Both the position numbers and the translations under genes were made by a program. Below the pieces are notes generated by a model. That model was not told where the DNA came from and searched no databases. It saw only the letters and a program-made list of their open reading frames with translations. This document shows, one piece after another, positions 30,056-43,233 of a stretch of 43,358 bases of DNA. Position 1 is the stretch's first letter, and each line of letters begins with the position of its first letter. This DNA is from Gammaproteobacteria bacterium (lineage in GTDB: Bacteria; Pseudomonadota; Gammaproteobacteria; Pseudomonadales; Pseudomonadaceae): assembly GCA_018816095.1 (NCBI GenBank), contig JAHIWP010000012.1:1-43358 (forward strand), in the 5' to 3' direction.

Positions 30056-30760
30056 CTAGAAGCGGAACACTTCACTTTCCCCACGCATCGGCTCAACCAC
30101 CGGAATACGCGGCGGCGCTGGTGGCTCAGGCTTTACCGGCACGGGCTTGCGCACCGGTGCCCGCGCCTTGGGTGCGGGTATGACCTGGGTTTCGACGGCC
30201 ACGGCCAGTTGCTCGACTAACTGCTGCACCACCAGACTCTGCGCCCGCACCTGATCAACGATGCTGCCATTGTGGCCTTCTTCCAGGTGCACCAGACGCC
30301 CATCCAGCAACTTGCCGTCCGCCCCCGCCAGCCGCCATTGTGCTTCCAGCACGGCCGGCCGCTGCGGACCGGAGTCCAGGCGGGTGATCGACAAGCCCAG
30401 GCGTACCTGCGGCACGAACCCTGCCGTCGTCGGTGCCAACACCAAGCGCTGGCTGTCCAGGCGCGAAGCCAGCTGGCGCACCAACTGCTGATCAATATCA
30501 GACGCCAGGCTACCGGCCCAGCTCGCATTATCTGCGGCGGTTAGGCTGCCATCGGCCTGGCGCTGTAACAGCGCCTCACGCTGCAGATAATCGGCAATCT
30601 CTACCGGCCCAAGTAACACGGCAATGCCCTGCTCGGCAGCAGGTACGCGGATATCGCCACTGTCGAGCTGGTACAGCGGCGCTTGCTGGTAGCGCACACA
30701 ACCGGCCAGGCTGAGCACGCCAGCCAGCAGCAAAACCCCAGGAAAACGCAGTGCAGTCAT
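30056..30760 (-). CDS. PqiC-like (DUF330) outer-membrane lipoprotein
   Basis: A 234-residue protein with a lipoprotein signal peptide; the lipobox LAGC ends at about residue 20, so Cys would be lipidated after cleavage. The mature part has the ABC-transport auxiliary (DUF330) pattern seen in PqiC: PLYQLDSGDIRVP near the start, then VLLGPVEIADYLQREALL and WAGSLASDIDQQLVRQLASRL. The tail is Pro/Lys-rich (KPVPVKPEPPAPPRIPVV), which is unusual for PqiC. Such proteins help MCE-type lipid transport between membranes, but no pqiA/pqiB or mce gene is nearby. ATG 30760 or 30769 could be the start. Confidence 0.75.
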   Translation of the reverse strand: MTALRFPGVLLLAGVLSLAGCVRYQQAPLYQLDSGDIRVPAAEQGIAVLLGPVEIADYLQREALLQRQADGSLTAADNASWAGSLASDIDQQLVRQLASRLDSQRLVLAPTTAGFVPQVRLGLSITRLDSGPQRPAVLEAQWRLAGADGKLLDGRLVHLEEGHNGSIVDQVRAQSLVVQQLVEQLAVAVETQVIPAPKARAPVRKPVPVKPEPPAPPRIPVVEPMRGESEVFRF

Positions 30761-30812
30761 CTCATTCATCCAGCCGGTAAATCTGCCGGCGCGCATACAA
30801 AATTAGGTGCAG

Positions 30813-30835
30813 GCGGGTTGCTGAAGCCAACCCGC
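30813..30835 (-). terminator. Terminator-like hairpin downstream of parC
   Basis: GCGGGTTG at 30813-30820 pairs with CAACCCGC at 30828-30835 across seven bases. It lies 80 bases past the parC stop. On the minus strand the downstream side has a short ATTTTG run about 10 bases on. The other bases between parC and the lipoprotein gene hold nothing I can assign. Confidence 0.45.
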
Positions 30836-30914
30836 GTTGCGGCTGAGTATCATCCTTGAAAGCCACTCGCGACTCCAGCGCCGCACGGTGGAACGCTGGG
30901 TGTGCCGCCAACAC

Positions 30915-33173
30915 TTAGCCCTGAACTTCAACCAACAAACTATCGACACGCTGGAAACCCCGCGGCAGCTTATTACCGCGCCGTCCGCGCTCGCCCTTGT
31001 AGTGCTCGAGGTCATCAGGCTTGAGCGACAACGTGCGCTTGCCTGCCTGAAGCACAAGAGTGCTGCCTGGTGGTAACACGGCCAGGTCACTGAGGTATTC
31101 CTCACGCGAAGCTACCCGTTCACCCGGAATGCCGATGATTTTGTTGCCCTTGCCCTTACCCAACTGAGGCAGATCAGCGACCTTGAACAACAGCAGGCGC
31201 CCTTCAGTGGTCACCGCCGCCAACCAGTCCTCTTCACGATTGCCCAGCGGTTTGGGCGGCACCACTCGCGCACCGGCAGGCAGGCTCAGCAGCGCCTTGC
31301 CGGCCTTGTTCTTGGCTTGCAGGTCTTCGCCCTTAACCACAAAACCGTAACCGGCATCGGAGGCAATCACAAACAGCGCATTGTCCTCAGGCAACAGCAC
31401 ACACTCAAAGGTCGCACCCGGCGGAGGGGTTAGCCGCCCGGTCAGCGGCTCGCCCTGCCCGCGGGCGGACGGCAGTGAATGTGCAGCCAGCGAGTAGCTG
31501 CGCCCGGTGGAGTCGATAAACACCGCAAACTGATTGGAGCGGCCCGGCGCGGCGGTCTTGAAGCCATCGCCGGCTTTATAGGAGAGGCCAGTCGCATCGA
31601 TATCGTGGCCCTTGCCGCAGCGCACCCAGCCTTTCTCCGAGATCACCACGGTGACCGGCTCGGTCGGCATCAGCTCGGTTTCGCTCAGCGCTTTGGCTTC
31701 AGCGCGGGCAACGATCGGCGAACGACGGTCATCGCCGTACTTTTCGGCATCTTCAAGAATTTCCTTGCGCACCAGTTTCTTCAGCTTGGCTTCGCTGCCG
31801 AGCAAGGCTTGCAGCTTGTCGCGTTCCTTGGCCAGTTCGTCCTGCTCACCACGGATCTTCATTTCCTCAAGCCGCGCGAGCTGACGCAGACGGGTATCGA
31901 GGATGTAGTCGGCCTGAATATCGTCGAGGCCGAAGCGTGCCATCAGCACCGGCTTGGGCTGATCTTCGGTACGGATGATATGGATCACTTCATCCAGATT
32001 GAGGAAAGCCGTCAGCAAGCCTTCCAACAGGTGCAAGCGTCGCTCAACCTTATCCAAGCGGAACTGCAGGCGGCGGCGTACGGTATTCACCCGGAACACC
32101 AACCACTCCGTCAGCAGCGTGCGCAGGTTTTTCACCGACGGTTTGCCGTCCAGGCCAATCACGTTGGTGTTGACCCGGTAGCTGGACTCCAGCTCGGTGG
32201 TGGCGAACAAATGCTGCATCAGCTCGTCGGCATCCACCCGGTTGGAGCGCGGAATGATCACGATGCGGCACGGGTGTTCATGGTCCGACTCATCGCGCAG
32301 GTCGGCAACCATCGGTAGTTTCTTCGCCTGCATCTGCGCGGCAATCTGCTCCAGCACCTTGGCCCCGGAGACTTGATGCGGCAACGAGGTGACGACGATA
32401 TCGCCATCCTCGACGCGGTACACGGCGCGCATGCGCACCGAGCCCTTACCTGTTTCGTAGATTTTCAGCAGATCCGCACGCGGGGTGATGATCTCCGCTT
32501 CGGTCGGGTAATCCGGGCCAAGCACATGCTCGCAGAGTTGCTCAACCGTGGCATTCGGCTCGTCCAGCAAGCGAATGCAGGCCGTCGCGACTTCGCGCAA
32601 GTTATGCGGCGGCACGTCGGTGGCCATGCCCACGGCGATGCCGGTGGTGCCGTTGAGCAGCAGGTTGGGTAAGCGCGCCGGCAGCGTCGCCGGCTCGTTC
32701 ATGGTGCCGTCGAAGTTTGGCACCCAGTCGACAGTGCCCTGGCCCAGCTCGGTGAGCAGCACTTCGGCGTAACGCGACAAACGCGCCTCGGTGTAACGCA
32801 TGGCGGCGAAGGATTTGGGGTCATCCGGCGCACCCCAGTTACCCTGCCCGTCGACCAGGGTGTAGCGGTAGCTGAACGGCTGCGCCATCAGCACCATGGC
32901 TTCGTAGCAGGCACTGTCGCCGTGCGGGTGGAACTTACCGAGCACGTCACCGACGGTACGCGCCGACTTCTTGTGCTTGGAGTCGGCGTCCAGGCCCAGC
33001 TCGCTCATGGCGTAGATAATGCGGCGCTGCACCGGTTTCAAACCGTCACCAATATGCGGCAGCGCACGGTCCATGATCACGTACATGGAGTAATTGAGGT
33101 AAGCCTGCTCGGTAAAATCGGCAAGGGAACGGCGTTCAACACCGTCCAGGCTCAAATCGAGGGAGTCGCTCAT
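30915..33173 (-). CDS. parC: DNA topoisomerase IV subunit A
   Basis: Breaks and rejoins DNA to unlink daughter chromosomes; works as a ParC2-ParE2 tetramer. The 752-residue protein has the winged-helix and tower domains with the catalytic Tyr127 ([10 protein letters not shown]), and a C-terminal beta-propeller from about residue 490. In the quinolone-resistance region, [12 protein letters not shown] shows Ser87 and Glu91, the susceptible residues in P. aeruginosa numbering. GAGG precedes the ATG, and the aspartic protease gene ends 7 bases upstream, so parC is in the same operon as parE. Confidence 0.98.
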   Translation of the reverse strand: MSDSLDLSLDGVERRSLADFTEQAYLNYSMYVIMDRALPHIGDGLKPVQRRIIYAMSELGLDADSKHKKSARTVGDVLGKFHPHGDSACYEAMVLMAQPFSYRYTLVDGQGNWGAPDDPKSFAAMRYTEARLSRYAEVLLTELGQGTVDWVPNFDGTMNEPATLPARLPNLLLNGTTGIAVGMATDVPPHNLREVATACIRLLDEPNATVEQLCEHVLGPDYPTEAEIITPRADLLKIYETGKGSVRMRAVYRVEDGDIVVTSLPHQVSGAKVLEQIAAQMQAKKLPMVADLRDESDHEHPCRIVIIPRSNRVDADELMQHLFATTELESSYRVNTNVIGLDGKPSVKNLRTLLTEWLVFRVNTVRRRLQFRLDKVERRLHLLEGLLTAFLNLDEVIHIIRTEDQPKPVLMARFGLDDIQADYILDTRLRQLARLEEMKIRGEQDELAKERDKLQALLGSEAKLKKLVRKEILEDAEKYGDDRRSPIVARAEAKALSETELMPTEPVTVVISEKGWVRCGKGHDIDATGLSYKAGDGFKTAAPGRSNQFAVFIDSTGRSYSLAAHSLPSARGQGEPLTGRLTPPPGATFECVLLPEDNALFVIASDAGYGFVVKGEDLQAKNKAGKALLSLPAGARVVPPKPLGNREEDWLAAVTTEGRLLLFKVADLPQLGKGKGNKIIGIPGERVASREEYLSDLAVLPPGSTLVLQAGKRTLSLKPDDLEHYKGERGRRGNKLPRGFQRVDSLLVEVQG

Positions 33174-33180
33174 GCGTGCC

Positions 33181-33735
33181 TCATTGCAAAGTAGGTTGCT
33201 GCAAAATGGGTTGTTGCGAAGTTGGCTGGCGCAGCAGCAAGGTGCCGCCGCGCTGGGTAAATTCGAGTTGTTTCAGGGCACTCATGCCCAGTAATACGTC
33301 ATCGCCGCCCATCCCGGGGGCAATCAAGGCGTCGACATCGGTCAATACGATATCGCCCAGCTGCAAGCGCTGCAGCCGCGTACGGTGCGCCGTGGCGCGA
33401 CCGTTGGCGGTGCTGATAATAATCGCCGCACCGGCCTGCAAACCCAGACGCTGCGCCACCTCGATCGGCACCGCGACCTGCGTCGCACCGGTGTCGAGAA
33501 GAAAGGTCACCTCTTCGCCATTGATCGTGCCGCCGGCCATGTAGTGGCCTTGGCGACTGCTGGCCAGGCGTACTTCCACATAGCCACTGCCGTGCAGCGA
33601 CTCTGGTGTGCGATTGGGGTTGCGCTGCGCCTCTTCCCAATCGCCGAAGAACTTGGTCGCCAGCAGCAACGCCGCGCCCCAAGCCAGCACCAGCATCACC
33701 CGCCCGGCGCGTTTACCGGCAGGTTGGCTGCTCAA
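33181..33735 (-). CDS. Membrane-anchored retropepsin-like aspartic protease
   Basis: A 184-residue protein of the bacterial clan AA (TIGR02281-type) family. One N-terminal membrane helix (about 12-28, [19 protein letters not shown]) should place the rest in the periplasm. The catalytic motif is [12 protein letters not shown] at about residues 79-90; [12 protein letters not shown] is the conserved C-terminal loop. Like retroviral proteases it has one DTG per chain and should work as a dimer. The C-terminal tail is a short Q-Q-P-x-L repeat encoded by three 15-base units. It sits between parE-esterase and parC; the substrate is unknown. Confidence 0.85.
   Translation of the reverse strand: MSSQPAGKRAGRVMLVLAWGAALLLATKFFGDWEEAQRNPNRTPESLHGSGYVEVRLASSRQGHYMAGGTINGEEVTFLLDTGATQVAVPIEVAQRLGLQAGAAIIISTANGRATAHRTRLQRLQLGDIVLTDVDALIAPGMGGDDVLLGMSALKQLEFTQRGGTLLLRQPTSQQPILQQPTLQ
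33185..33229. repeat. Three imperfect 15-base tandem repeats
   Basis: Units at 33185-33199, 33200-33214 and 33215-33229 share the pattern TGCRAAnTnGGYTGN. They encode the last residues of the aspartic protease as repeats of Gln-Gln-Pro-(Thr/Ile)-Leu. Being a multiple of three, copy changes would keep the frame. Confidence 0.7.
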
Positions 33736-34714
33736 GGCTTACCACTCCAACCGCCTTGCGGCGCGGCAAACCGCCAGATAATCGGCCGCGACTCACCATC
33801 GGCGCGACTGAAACGGCCATTGTCGACGCCGATCCAGGCCCCGTCCTGATCCACCCACAAGGCTTCGGCCATGCCATAGGCCGGCGGATAGCGCCGCTCG
33901 GGCATCAGCGCCTCAGCGGCAAACGACCAGCAGCGCTCGACCTCAGCATTGCTCAGGTTACGCCGGCAAATACGGTGCGCCTGACGCTCAAGGGTGAAGA
34001 GTTTTTCGTTGTGGAAGGCCAGGCCAGAGAAGTCCCGGGGCTGCTCTTCAGTTCCCAGTTGTGCGGGCGAGGGCTCAGTACCCGCCTCGCTGAACAACAC
34101 GCAGCCGCCAGTGCAGCGCCAGATGGAGCGCTGCTTGTGCACCACCAGCAAACCTCGCCGGCGTTGCTCGGCCGCCAGGTACAGGCGCTCACCCGCAGGA
34201 TCAACGGCAATACCTTCCAGCAGCGCGTTGGAATGCAGCAACATGCCGCTCGCACGCGCCTGACGCACCAACCCTTGAGGCAGGTTCAGCCAGTTGGGCT
34301 CGCCGATGACGGGCAGCTGCAGCACCGCGGCATGGGCCTCACTGACCAGATAACGGTTACCGGCGGCATCGCAGCTTATGCCCTCGAAATCCAGCTCACC
34401 ACCACGCACCAGGCCAGCGACCCAGCTGCGCATGCGCAAGCCCCAGGGCAAACGCACATCCGGCGCCGGCGGCGCGACAAAGGTCTCAGCGGTGGCTTGC
34501 CACTGCGCCTGGTCAGACTCCAGACGATACAACTGCTGATCATCGCGATCAGACACCGCCCACAGCGCGTCTTCGCACCAGGCCAGCCCGGACAGGTTGC
34601 CGCCGCTGACGCCACTGACAGGCTGTTCGTTGAGCAGTTTCAGCTCTTCCAGCGCCGCCGCATTCACCAGCAAAGGTGCGCAGAGCAATAGGCAGACAGC
34701 CAACAACCGCTGCA

Positions 34715-34715
<1 letters not shown>
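33732..34715 (-). CDS. Secreted esterase-like phytase-fold protein
   Basis: A 327-residue protein with a signal peptide (LLAVCLLLCAPLLVNAAA) and then a beta-propeller-like sequence matching the 'esterase-like activity of phytase' family (SGLAWCEDALWAVSDRDDQQ, LDFEGISCDAAGNRYLVSE, NALLEGIAVDPAGERLYLAA, KLFTLERQAHR). It has pairs of Cys that could form disulfides in the periplasm. Real substrate unknown; the family name is weak evidence for function. Its start overlaps the parE stop by one base (TGATG) and its stop overlaps the protease start as ATGA, so all three are translationally linked. Confidence 0.8.
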
Positions 34716-36634
<1,919 letters not shown>

Positions 36635-37246
36635 TCAATTGAGAGCGGAAAAGTCGATATCCTGCCACAAATGGCGAGGAATACCGGCGAAAGCGAAAAG
36701 CATCGGCAGGCGTTCGGCAAAACCCTGAAAGCCATGATTGCCACCGGCCTGGATACGCAGCGCGCTGCCCCGGTAATACGCCTGGGCATCACGGTAATCG
36801 AGGGTTTCATCGGCAGTTTGCAACCACACCTGATAACGCGCGGGATCTTCCAGCGTGGCGACGTCCAACTCAGCCAGCGCCGCCACATGGTCGGCGGTTA
36901 GCTCCCAGGTTTCATCGTTGTAATAGTTCGTCTGCGGGCCTAGGTAGCCGTCGAAACGCAGGTGCGGGCGCACGGCGGGGTTGATCAACAGCGCCGGCAG
37001 CCCATGTCGCTCAGCCAGATGGGTCGCATAGTAGCCGCCCAGCGAGCTGCCAACCAGCACGGGCCGACCAAGCTCGCTAATCAACGCCTCAAGTTGAGCA
37101 ATCGCCTGGCGCGGATGATGGTGCAACGCAGGCACACGCAGCTGCGCGGCCAAACCCAGTTGCTGCATGGCGCGCTGCAACAGGCTGGCCTTTAGCGACG
37201 CTGGCGAGCTGTTAAGCCCGTGAAGATAAAGTAAGGATGGGGTCAT
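36635..37246 (-). CDS. yqiA: YqiA-like alpha/beta-hydrolase esterase
   Basis: A 203-residue member of the YqiA/UPF0227 esterases. YLHGLNSSP near residue 6 forms the oxyanion region, GSSLGGYYA near residue 69 carries the nucleophilic Ser, and GGNHGF near the end carries the His. E. coli YqiA hydrolyses short acyl esters in vitro; its natural substrate is unknown. I chose the ATG at 37246 by homology. No ribosome site is obvious there, and a TTG at 37315 overlapping the cpdA stop would add 23 residues. Its place between cpdA and parE is the same as in E. coli. Confidence 0.88.
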   Translation of the reverse strand: MTPSLLYLHGLNSSPASLKASLLQRAMQQLGLAAQLRVPALHHHPRQAIAQLEALISELGRPVLVGSSLGGYYATHLAERHGLPALLINPAVRPHLRFDGYLGPQTNYYNDETWELTADHVAALAELDVATLEDPARYQVWLQTADETLDYRDAQAYYRGSALRIQAGGNHGFQGFAERLPMLFAFAGIPRHLWQDIDFSALN

Positions 37247-37311
37247 GGGCGGGAGGCTAACCGTTAGCGGCGACCGGCTGCAACCGCTGCGCCACCGCGC
37301 CAGGCAACGCC

Positions 37312-38133
37312 TCAATAGCCTTTGATGGCGTAATCGATTTCGAAGGTGATGCCGGTGACCCGCGACACGCCCGTTTCCAGGCGGCCATCGTCAAACAAGC
37401 GCAGCCAGCGATAGCCGGGTGCACTTTTATCGACCTGAAATTCCTCGCTACCGGGGACGAACTGCACACAGGTAGACGGTGACGCCAGCAAGCGGATCGG
37501 CCCGCGCAGCTGATCGAACTCTTGATGGATATGCCCCCAAAGCACTGCACGCACATTGCTGAAACGCTCCAGCACGGCAAACAGGGCATCGCGATTGCGC
37601 ACCCCGATCGGCTCCATCCATTTGCAGCCGATGGACACCGGGTGATGGTGCAGGCAGATCAGGTGGTGGCGATCCGGCGCTTCGCTCAGCGCACGCGCCA
37701 ACAGCGCCAGTTGTCGATCATCGAGATAGCCCGGCACGGCCCCTGGAATAGAGGAATCAAGCAGCGTTACCCGCCAGTTACCTAGGTCAATCACCGGGTC
37801 GAGCAGGTCCGTGCCGACACAGGTGGCCTGCATCGCGGGCACTTCATCATGGTTACCGGGAAACCAGCGCGCCGGCGCGGGAATGGCCGCGGTCATGTCA
37901 CGAAAGCGTTGATAGGACGCAACGCTGCCATCCTGCGAGAGGTCGCCGCTGGCCAGCACCAGGTCGATCTGCGGCTGCTCTTGCAGCACGCGCTCAATCA
38001 CCCGCTGCAAGCTGTCCTGGGTATCCATACCCAATAGTTTGCCTGCTGCATCGGCAAATAGATGGCTGTCGGATAACTGCACCAGCAGTACCGAGCGATC
38101 AACAGCAGTGCTTTTAGTCAGTGCGTCCGGCAA
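37312..38133 (-). CDS. cpdA: 3',5'-cyclic-AMP phosphodiesterase
   Basis: Hydrolyses cAMP and so limits Vfr/CRP signalling. The calcineurin-like metallophosphoesterase motifs are present in order: LSDSHLF, SGDLSQD, GNHDE, LHHHP and GHIH. I prefer a TTG start at 38131-38133, giving 273 residues, because AAGGAG lies 6 bases before it and the length then matches P. aeruginosa CpdA (272 as I recall). An ATG at 38154, seven codons earlier, has no ribosome site. The 150 or so bases upstream, to the DUF1249 stop, hold no gene I can support and may contain a promoter. Confidence 0.92.
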   Translation of the reverse strand: MPDALTKSTAVDRSVLLVQLSDSHLFADAAGKLLGMDTQDSLQRVIERVLQEQPQIDLVLASGDLSQDGSVASYQRFRDMTAAIPAPARWFPGNHDEVPAMQATCVGTDLLDPVIDLGNWRVTLLDSSIPGAVPGYLDDRQLALLARALSEAPDRHHLICLHHHPVSIGCKWMEPIGVRNRDALFAVLERFSNVRAVLWGHIHQEFDQLRGPIRLLASPSTCVQFVPGSEEFQVDKSAPGYRWLRLFDDGRLETGVSRVTGITFEIDYAIKGY

Positions 38134-38304
38134 GACCTTCTCCTTGGGCGGCATGCATGAATTATGCTGGCAGCCCGGCCGACGGTAAACCCGCTAAAGG
38201 GGAATAGGTCACAGAACGCCCGCTGTAAATCCGGCATGTGCAGCAAAGGCTAGCGCAGTCGAGGCGCATACAGCCGCAGCCGGCGTCCGCCAATCGCGCG
38301 CGCA

Positions 38305-38751
38305 CTAGCGAACTGGCGCCAACTCATGGCCGCAAGCCAGGCAATGGCTGAGCCATTCGCCGAGAAACAGGTTGAGCTGGGTCTTTTCATCCGGCTGATG
38401 CATCGCCGCATTCGGGTACGGGTAGCGGCCATGAAACCGGCGCGCGCTTTGTGCACCCACAACTTCCGCCATGCGCGCATCGTGATACACGCGCACCTCC
38501 AACTGCGGCAATGGCAACCAGGCCAGGCCGAGCTCTTGGCGCACGGAGAGGGTCGAGGTGTAAGGGCATGTCTCCAGCACGTACAGCGCCAGCACACCGA
38601 GTTGCTGCTCGCCTTGGCTTAGCGCGACCCGCCGCGCTTCACCGCTCTCACGCATCGCCGGCAACAGCTGCATCAGGCGCGCATAGTTGGCCTCACAAGC
38701 GGCTTGCAGCTCGACCAGGTCGACCCGATAGCGCTCGCGCAGCAGGTTCAT
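38305..38751 (-). CDS. DUF1249 protein (YqiB-like)
   Basis: A 148-residue cytoplasmic protein of unknown function. It matches the DUF1249 family found between nudF and cpdA in many gamma-proteobacteria, as E. coli yqiB. Recognisable blocks are CEANYARLMQLLP near the start, YTSTLSVRQ, VRVYHDARMAEVVG and the C-terminal LGEWLSHCLACG. The ATG at 38751 overlaps the nudF stop as ATGA, so the two are co-translated. Confidence 0.88.
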   Translation of the reverse strand: MNLLRERYRVDLVELQAACEANYARLMQLLPAMRESGEARRVALSQGEQQLGVLALYVLETCPYTSTLSVRQELGLAWLPLPQLEVRVYHDARMAEVVGAQSARRFHGRYPYPNAAMHQPDEKTQLNLFLGEWLSHCLACGHELAPVR

Positions 38752-39350
38752 GACCACAGGCCCCTGACTTCAACCCGGTTTAGCGCCAGCCACTGCAGGG
38801 CAATGATGCTCGCAGCATTGTCGATACGCCCGTCTTTGACTGCATCCAGGGCATCTTCCAGCGGCCAGACATGCACCCGAATGTCCTCGCCCTCTTCTGC
38901 CAAACCATGTACGCCGCCCGCACCGGCACTGTCGCAACGGCCGACGAACAAATGCACACGCTCATCCGAGCCACCGGGCGAGGGGTAATACTGCGTGATG
39001 GGCCATAAAGCGCTCAGCGGCAGATTGGCTTCTTCCAGCGCCTCTCGGCGCGCCACCTCTTCTGGCACCTCATCCTTATCAATCAGCCCAGCCACCAGCT
39101 CCAACAGCCAAGGATTGGTGCTTTTATCCAGCGCGCCGATGCGAAACTGCTCGATCAGCACCACGCAGTCGCGCTGCGGGTCGTAGGGCAGCACACACAC
39201 CGCATCGTGGCGTACGAACAATTCGCGACTCAGCTCAGGACCCATCTCACCGGCAAACTGGCGATGGCGCAAACGCAGCCGATCGAGCTTGTAGAACCCG
39301 CTGAAGCAGGCCGCGCGATCGATTACTTGAACATCATCTTGAGCATTCAT
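38748..39350 (-). CDS. nudF: ADP-ribose pyrophosphatase (Nudix)
   Basis: Cleaves ADP-ribose to AMP and ribose-5-phosphate, removing a reactive NAD breakdown product. The 200-residue protein has the Nudix box at about residues 84-106 (GLIDKDE and REALEEANL; the usual Gly near the end is Asn). The ATG at 39350 has GGAG 6 bases upstream. Also named aspP. It is the first gene of the nudF-DUF1249-cpdA-yqiA-parE run. In E. coli tolC is its divergent neighbour; here cytX and thiC lie in between. Confidence 0.94.
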   Translation of the reverse strand: MNAQDDVQVIDRAACFSGFYKLDRLRLRHRQFAGEMGPELSRELFVRHDAVCVLPYDPQRDCVVLIEQFRIGALDKSTNPWLLELVAGLIDKDEVPEEVARREALEEANLPLSALWPITQYYPSPGGSDERVHLFVGRCDSAGAGGVHGLAEEGEDIRVHVWPLEDALDAVKDGRIDNAASIIALQWLALNRVEVRGLWS

Positions 39351-39436
39351 TGCGCACTCCAAAAACGTGACTGACGCGACCGGCGACAGCATTGCCGGCC
39401 CGCGTATTAAGCACAGCTTACACGCTGTTTCTAGAC

Positions 39437-39487
39437 GCCAGGCAAGCCTCCATCGCACTTGCCTGGCAAACAGCGGCGCAGCGCCGC
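39437..39487 (-). terminator. Hairpin cluster downstream of cytX
   Basis: GCCAGGCAAG at 39437-39446 pairs with CTTGCCTGGC at 39458-39467, and GCGGCGC at 39473-39479 pairs with GCGCCGC at 39481-39487. They lie 30-80 bases past the cytX stop. No U-tract is seen, so termination is probable but not certain. Confidence 0.45.
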
Positions 39488-39517
39488 CACACGGCGGCCG
39501 CTGCCAAGCCCCACCTC

Positions 39518-40804
39518 TCAGCTGATCGCCGCCAGGCGCTTGCGGCTCAAGCCACCCAGCAGCAGCTGCAGCCCTGCGGCCAACAAAAACGCCGGCAGGG
39601 TGGCACCGATTTCTGGCGAATAATGGCTGAGCAGGTGATACACCGCCGCGCCACTGCCCCACGCCAGCAAGGTATCACCTCGCCAGGCACACACTGGAGC
39701 CAGCTCGGCGCGGCGACGGCGCAGAATAAAGTGATCAACCAACACCACGCCAAACAGCGGCGCAAACACCGAGCCGATCAGTAACAGAAAGTTCTGATAC
39801 TCGGCCAGCGGTGCCAACCAGGCAATTAAGGTGCACAGCACGCCAATCGCCAGGGCCAACGCCTCAACCCGCAGCGGCAGCACGATACCGGCGGACACCG
39901 CCGCAGAGTGGATATCCGCGAAGGCGTTTTCCGACTCATCGAGCAAAATCAGCAACAGCGGGATGCCCAAGCCAGCACCGGCCAGCGCCAGTAGCAAGGC
40001 ATTGGCCTCAGCTCCGGTAGCAAAGGCCAAGGTGTAGGCCACACCTAGGCTCATCAGCCAGACATTGCCGAGGAAGAAGCCTAACGCCGTACCACCAAAC
40101 ACCCGCACCGCGCTCTTGCCGAAGCGCGAATAGTCGGCAATCAGCGGCAACCAGGACAGCGGCATGGCAATCGCAATGTCAAAACCCAGCGCAAAGGGCA
40201 TCGAGCCATCGCCGCCACGCGCCCAGATACGGGCCAAATCAGCCTTGTCGAACAGGTTCCAGGTCAGCCACAGGCAGGCGCCGAGCAGTAACCAGATGCC
40301 CCACTTGCGCAAAATCTTGCGCACAAAGGTCAGCGGCCCGGTAACGGCCAGCAGAGTCGCCAGTGCGCCGAAGAACAAGGTCCATAGCAGTGGGTTACTC
40401 CAGGCGCTACCCGCACCGAATGCGCGCTCGGCCAAAACGCCAGCAGCATCGCGCATCACGATGATCTCGAACGCGCCCCAGCCAACCAGCTGCAGCACAT
40501 TGAGCAGGGCCGGCAGCAACGCGCCCTGGCTGCCCAGGCTGAGCTTCAACGCCGCCATGCTGGAGCGGCCGGTGTCGCTGCCGATCACCGCCACGGCGCC
40601 CAGTAACAGCACGCCGACGGCCGTGCCGCAGACAATCGTCAGCAGCGCGCCACTCATGCCCAGCCCCGGCGCCAGCAAGGCCCCCAGCTGCAAGACCATC
40701 AAGCCGATCCCCAGGGAGAACCACAGCGAGAACATGTCCCGCGCGCCCAGCACGCGCTGATTACTACCCACGCTTTGGTGCGGGGAGTAGGTGTTGGTCG
40801 TCAT
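39518..40804 (-). CDS. cytX: CytX-type hydroxymethylpyrimidine transporter
   Basis: A 428-residue inner-membrane protein with about twelve hydrophobic helices, of the cytosine/purine permease (NCS1) family. The N-terminal signature (RDMFSLWFSLGIGLMVLQLG) and LPLIADYSRFGK are typical. Its place directly after riboswitch-controlled thiC supports import of hydroxymethylpyrimidine, the thiamin precursor that ThiC makes, rather than cytosine. The ATG at 40804 is chosen; the GTG just before it is also possible, with AGGTGG upstream. A strong terminator separates it from thiC, so expression depends on read-through or its own promoter. Confidence 0.85.
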   Translation of the reverse strand: MTTNTYSPHQSVGSNQRVLGARDMFSLWFSLGIGLMVLQLGALLAPGLGMSGALLTIVCGTAVGVLLLGAVAVIGSDTGRSSMAALKLSLGSQGALLPALLNVLQLVGWGAFEIIVMRDAAGVLAERAFGAGSAWSNPLLWTLFFGALATLLAVTGPLTFVRKILRKWGIWLLLGACLWLTWNLFDKADLARIWARGGDGSMPFALGFDIAIAMPLSWLPLIADYSRFGKSAVRVFGGTALGFFLGNVWLMSLGVAYTLAFATGAEANALLLALAGAGLGIPLLLILLDESENAFADIHSAAVSAGIVLPLRVEALALAIGVLCTLIAWLAPLAEYQNFLLLIGSVFAPLFGVVLVDHFILRRRRAELAPVCAWRGDTLLAWGSGAAVYHLLSHYSPEIGATLPAFLLAAGLQLLLGGLSRKRLAAIS

Positions 40805-40824
40805 CACGATAAAAACCACCTCAG

Positions 40825-40862
40825 AAAAAATAAAAACCACCCAGGGCGCAAACCCTGGGTGG
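40825..40862 (-). terminator. Strong intrinsic terminator after thiC
   Basis: On the minus strand CCACCCAGGG pairs perfectly with CCCTGGGTGG across a six-base loop, followed by TTTTTATTTTTT. It is 26 bases past the thiC stop and 20 bases before the cytX start. Confidence 0.92.
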
Positions 40863-40888
40863 TACTTCGGTCAAACCGACGCTGTCTC

Positions 40889-43032
<2,144 letters not shown>

Positions 43033-43043
43033 AACGCGGCCAG

Positions 43044-43072
43044 TCTAGACCATGGAGCAGGCAAATTGCCAA
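43044..43072 (-). promoter_or_regulatory. Weak candidate promoter for thiC
   Basis: On the minus strand TTGGCA, a 17-base spacer, then TCTAGA (or TAGACT with 19). It lies just upstream of the riboswitch, at the right distance for a leader that starts at or near the aptamer. Confidence 0.3.
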
Positions 43073-43233
43073 TAGCGGTGCATTCAGCGTGATGAATGGC
43101 GCAATTACAGGATTGTTGCGCCGTGATACGGCCACTACACTCGGCTACTGTCTCAACGCCTTGACGCTATGGATTGCTCGTCGTAGCCTTGGGCGCTAAA
43201 TTATCGCCGTAATATTTATCTAGGGATCGCCTC

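Noticed and set aside
31479-32318. Plus-strand frame inside parC
   Set aside because: It is antisense to the highly conserved ParC sequence and has no independent support.
30896-33173. Quinolone-resistance mutation in ParC
   Set aside because: Ser87 and Glu91 are the usual susceptible residues.
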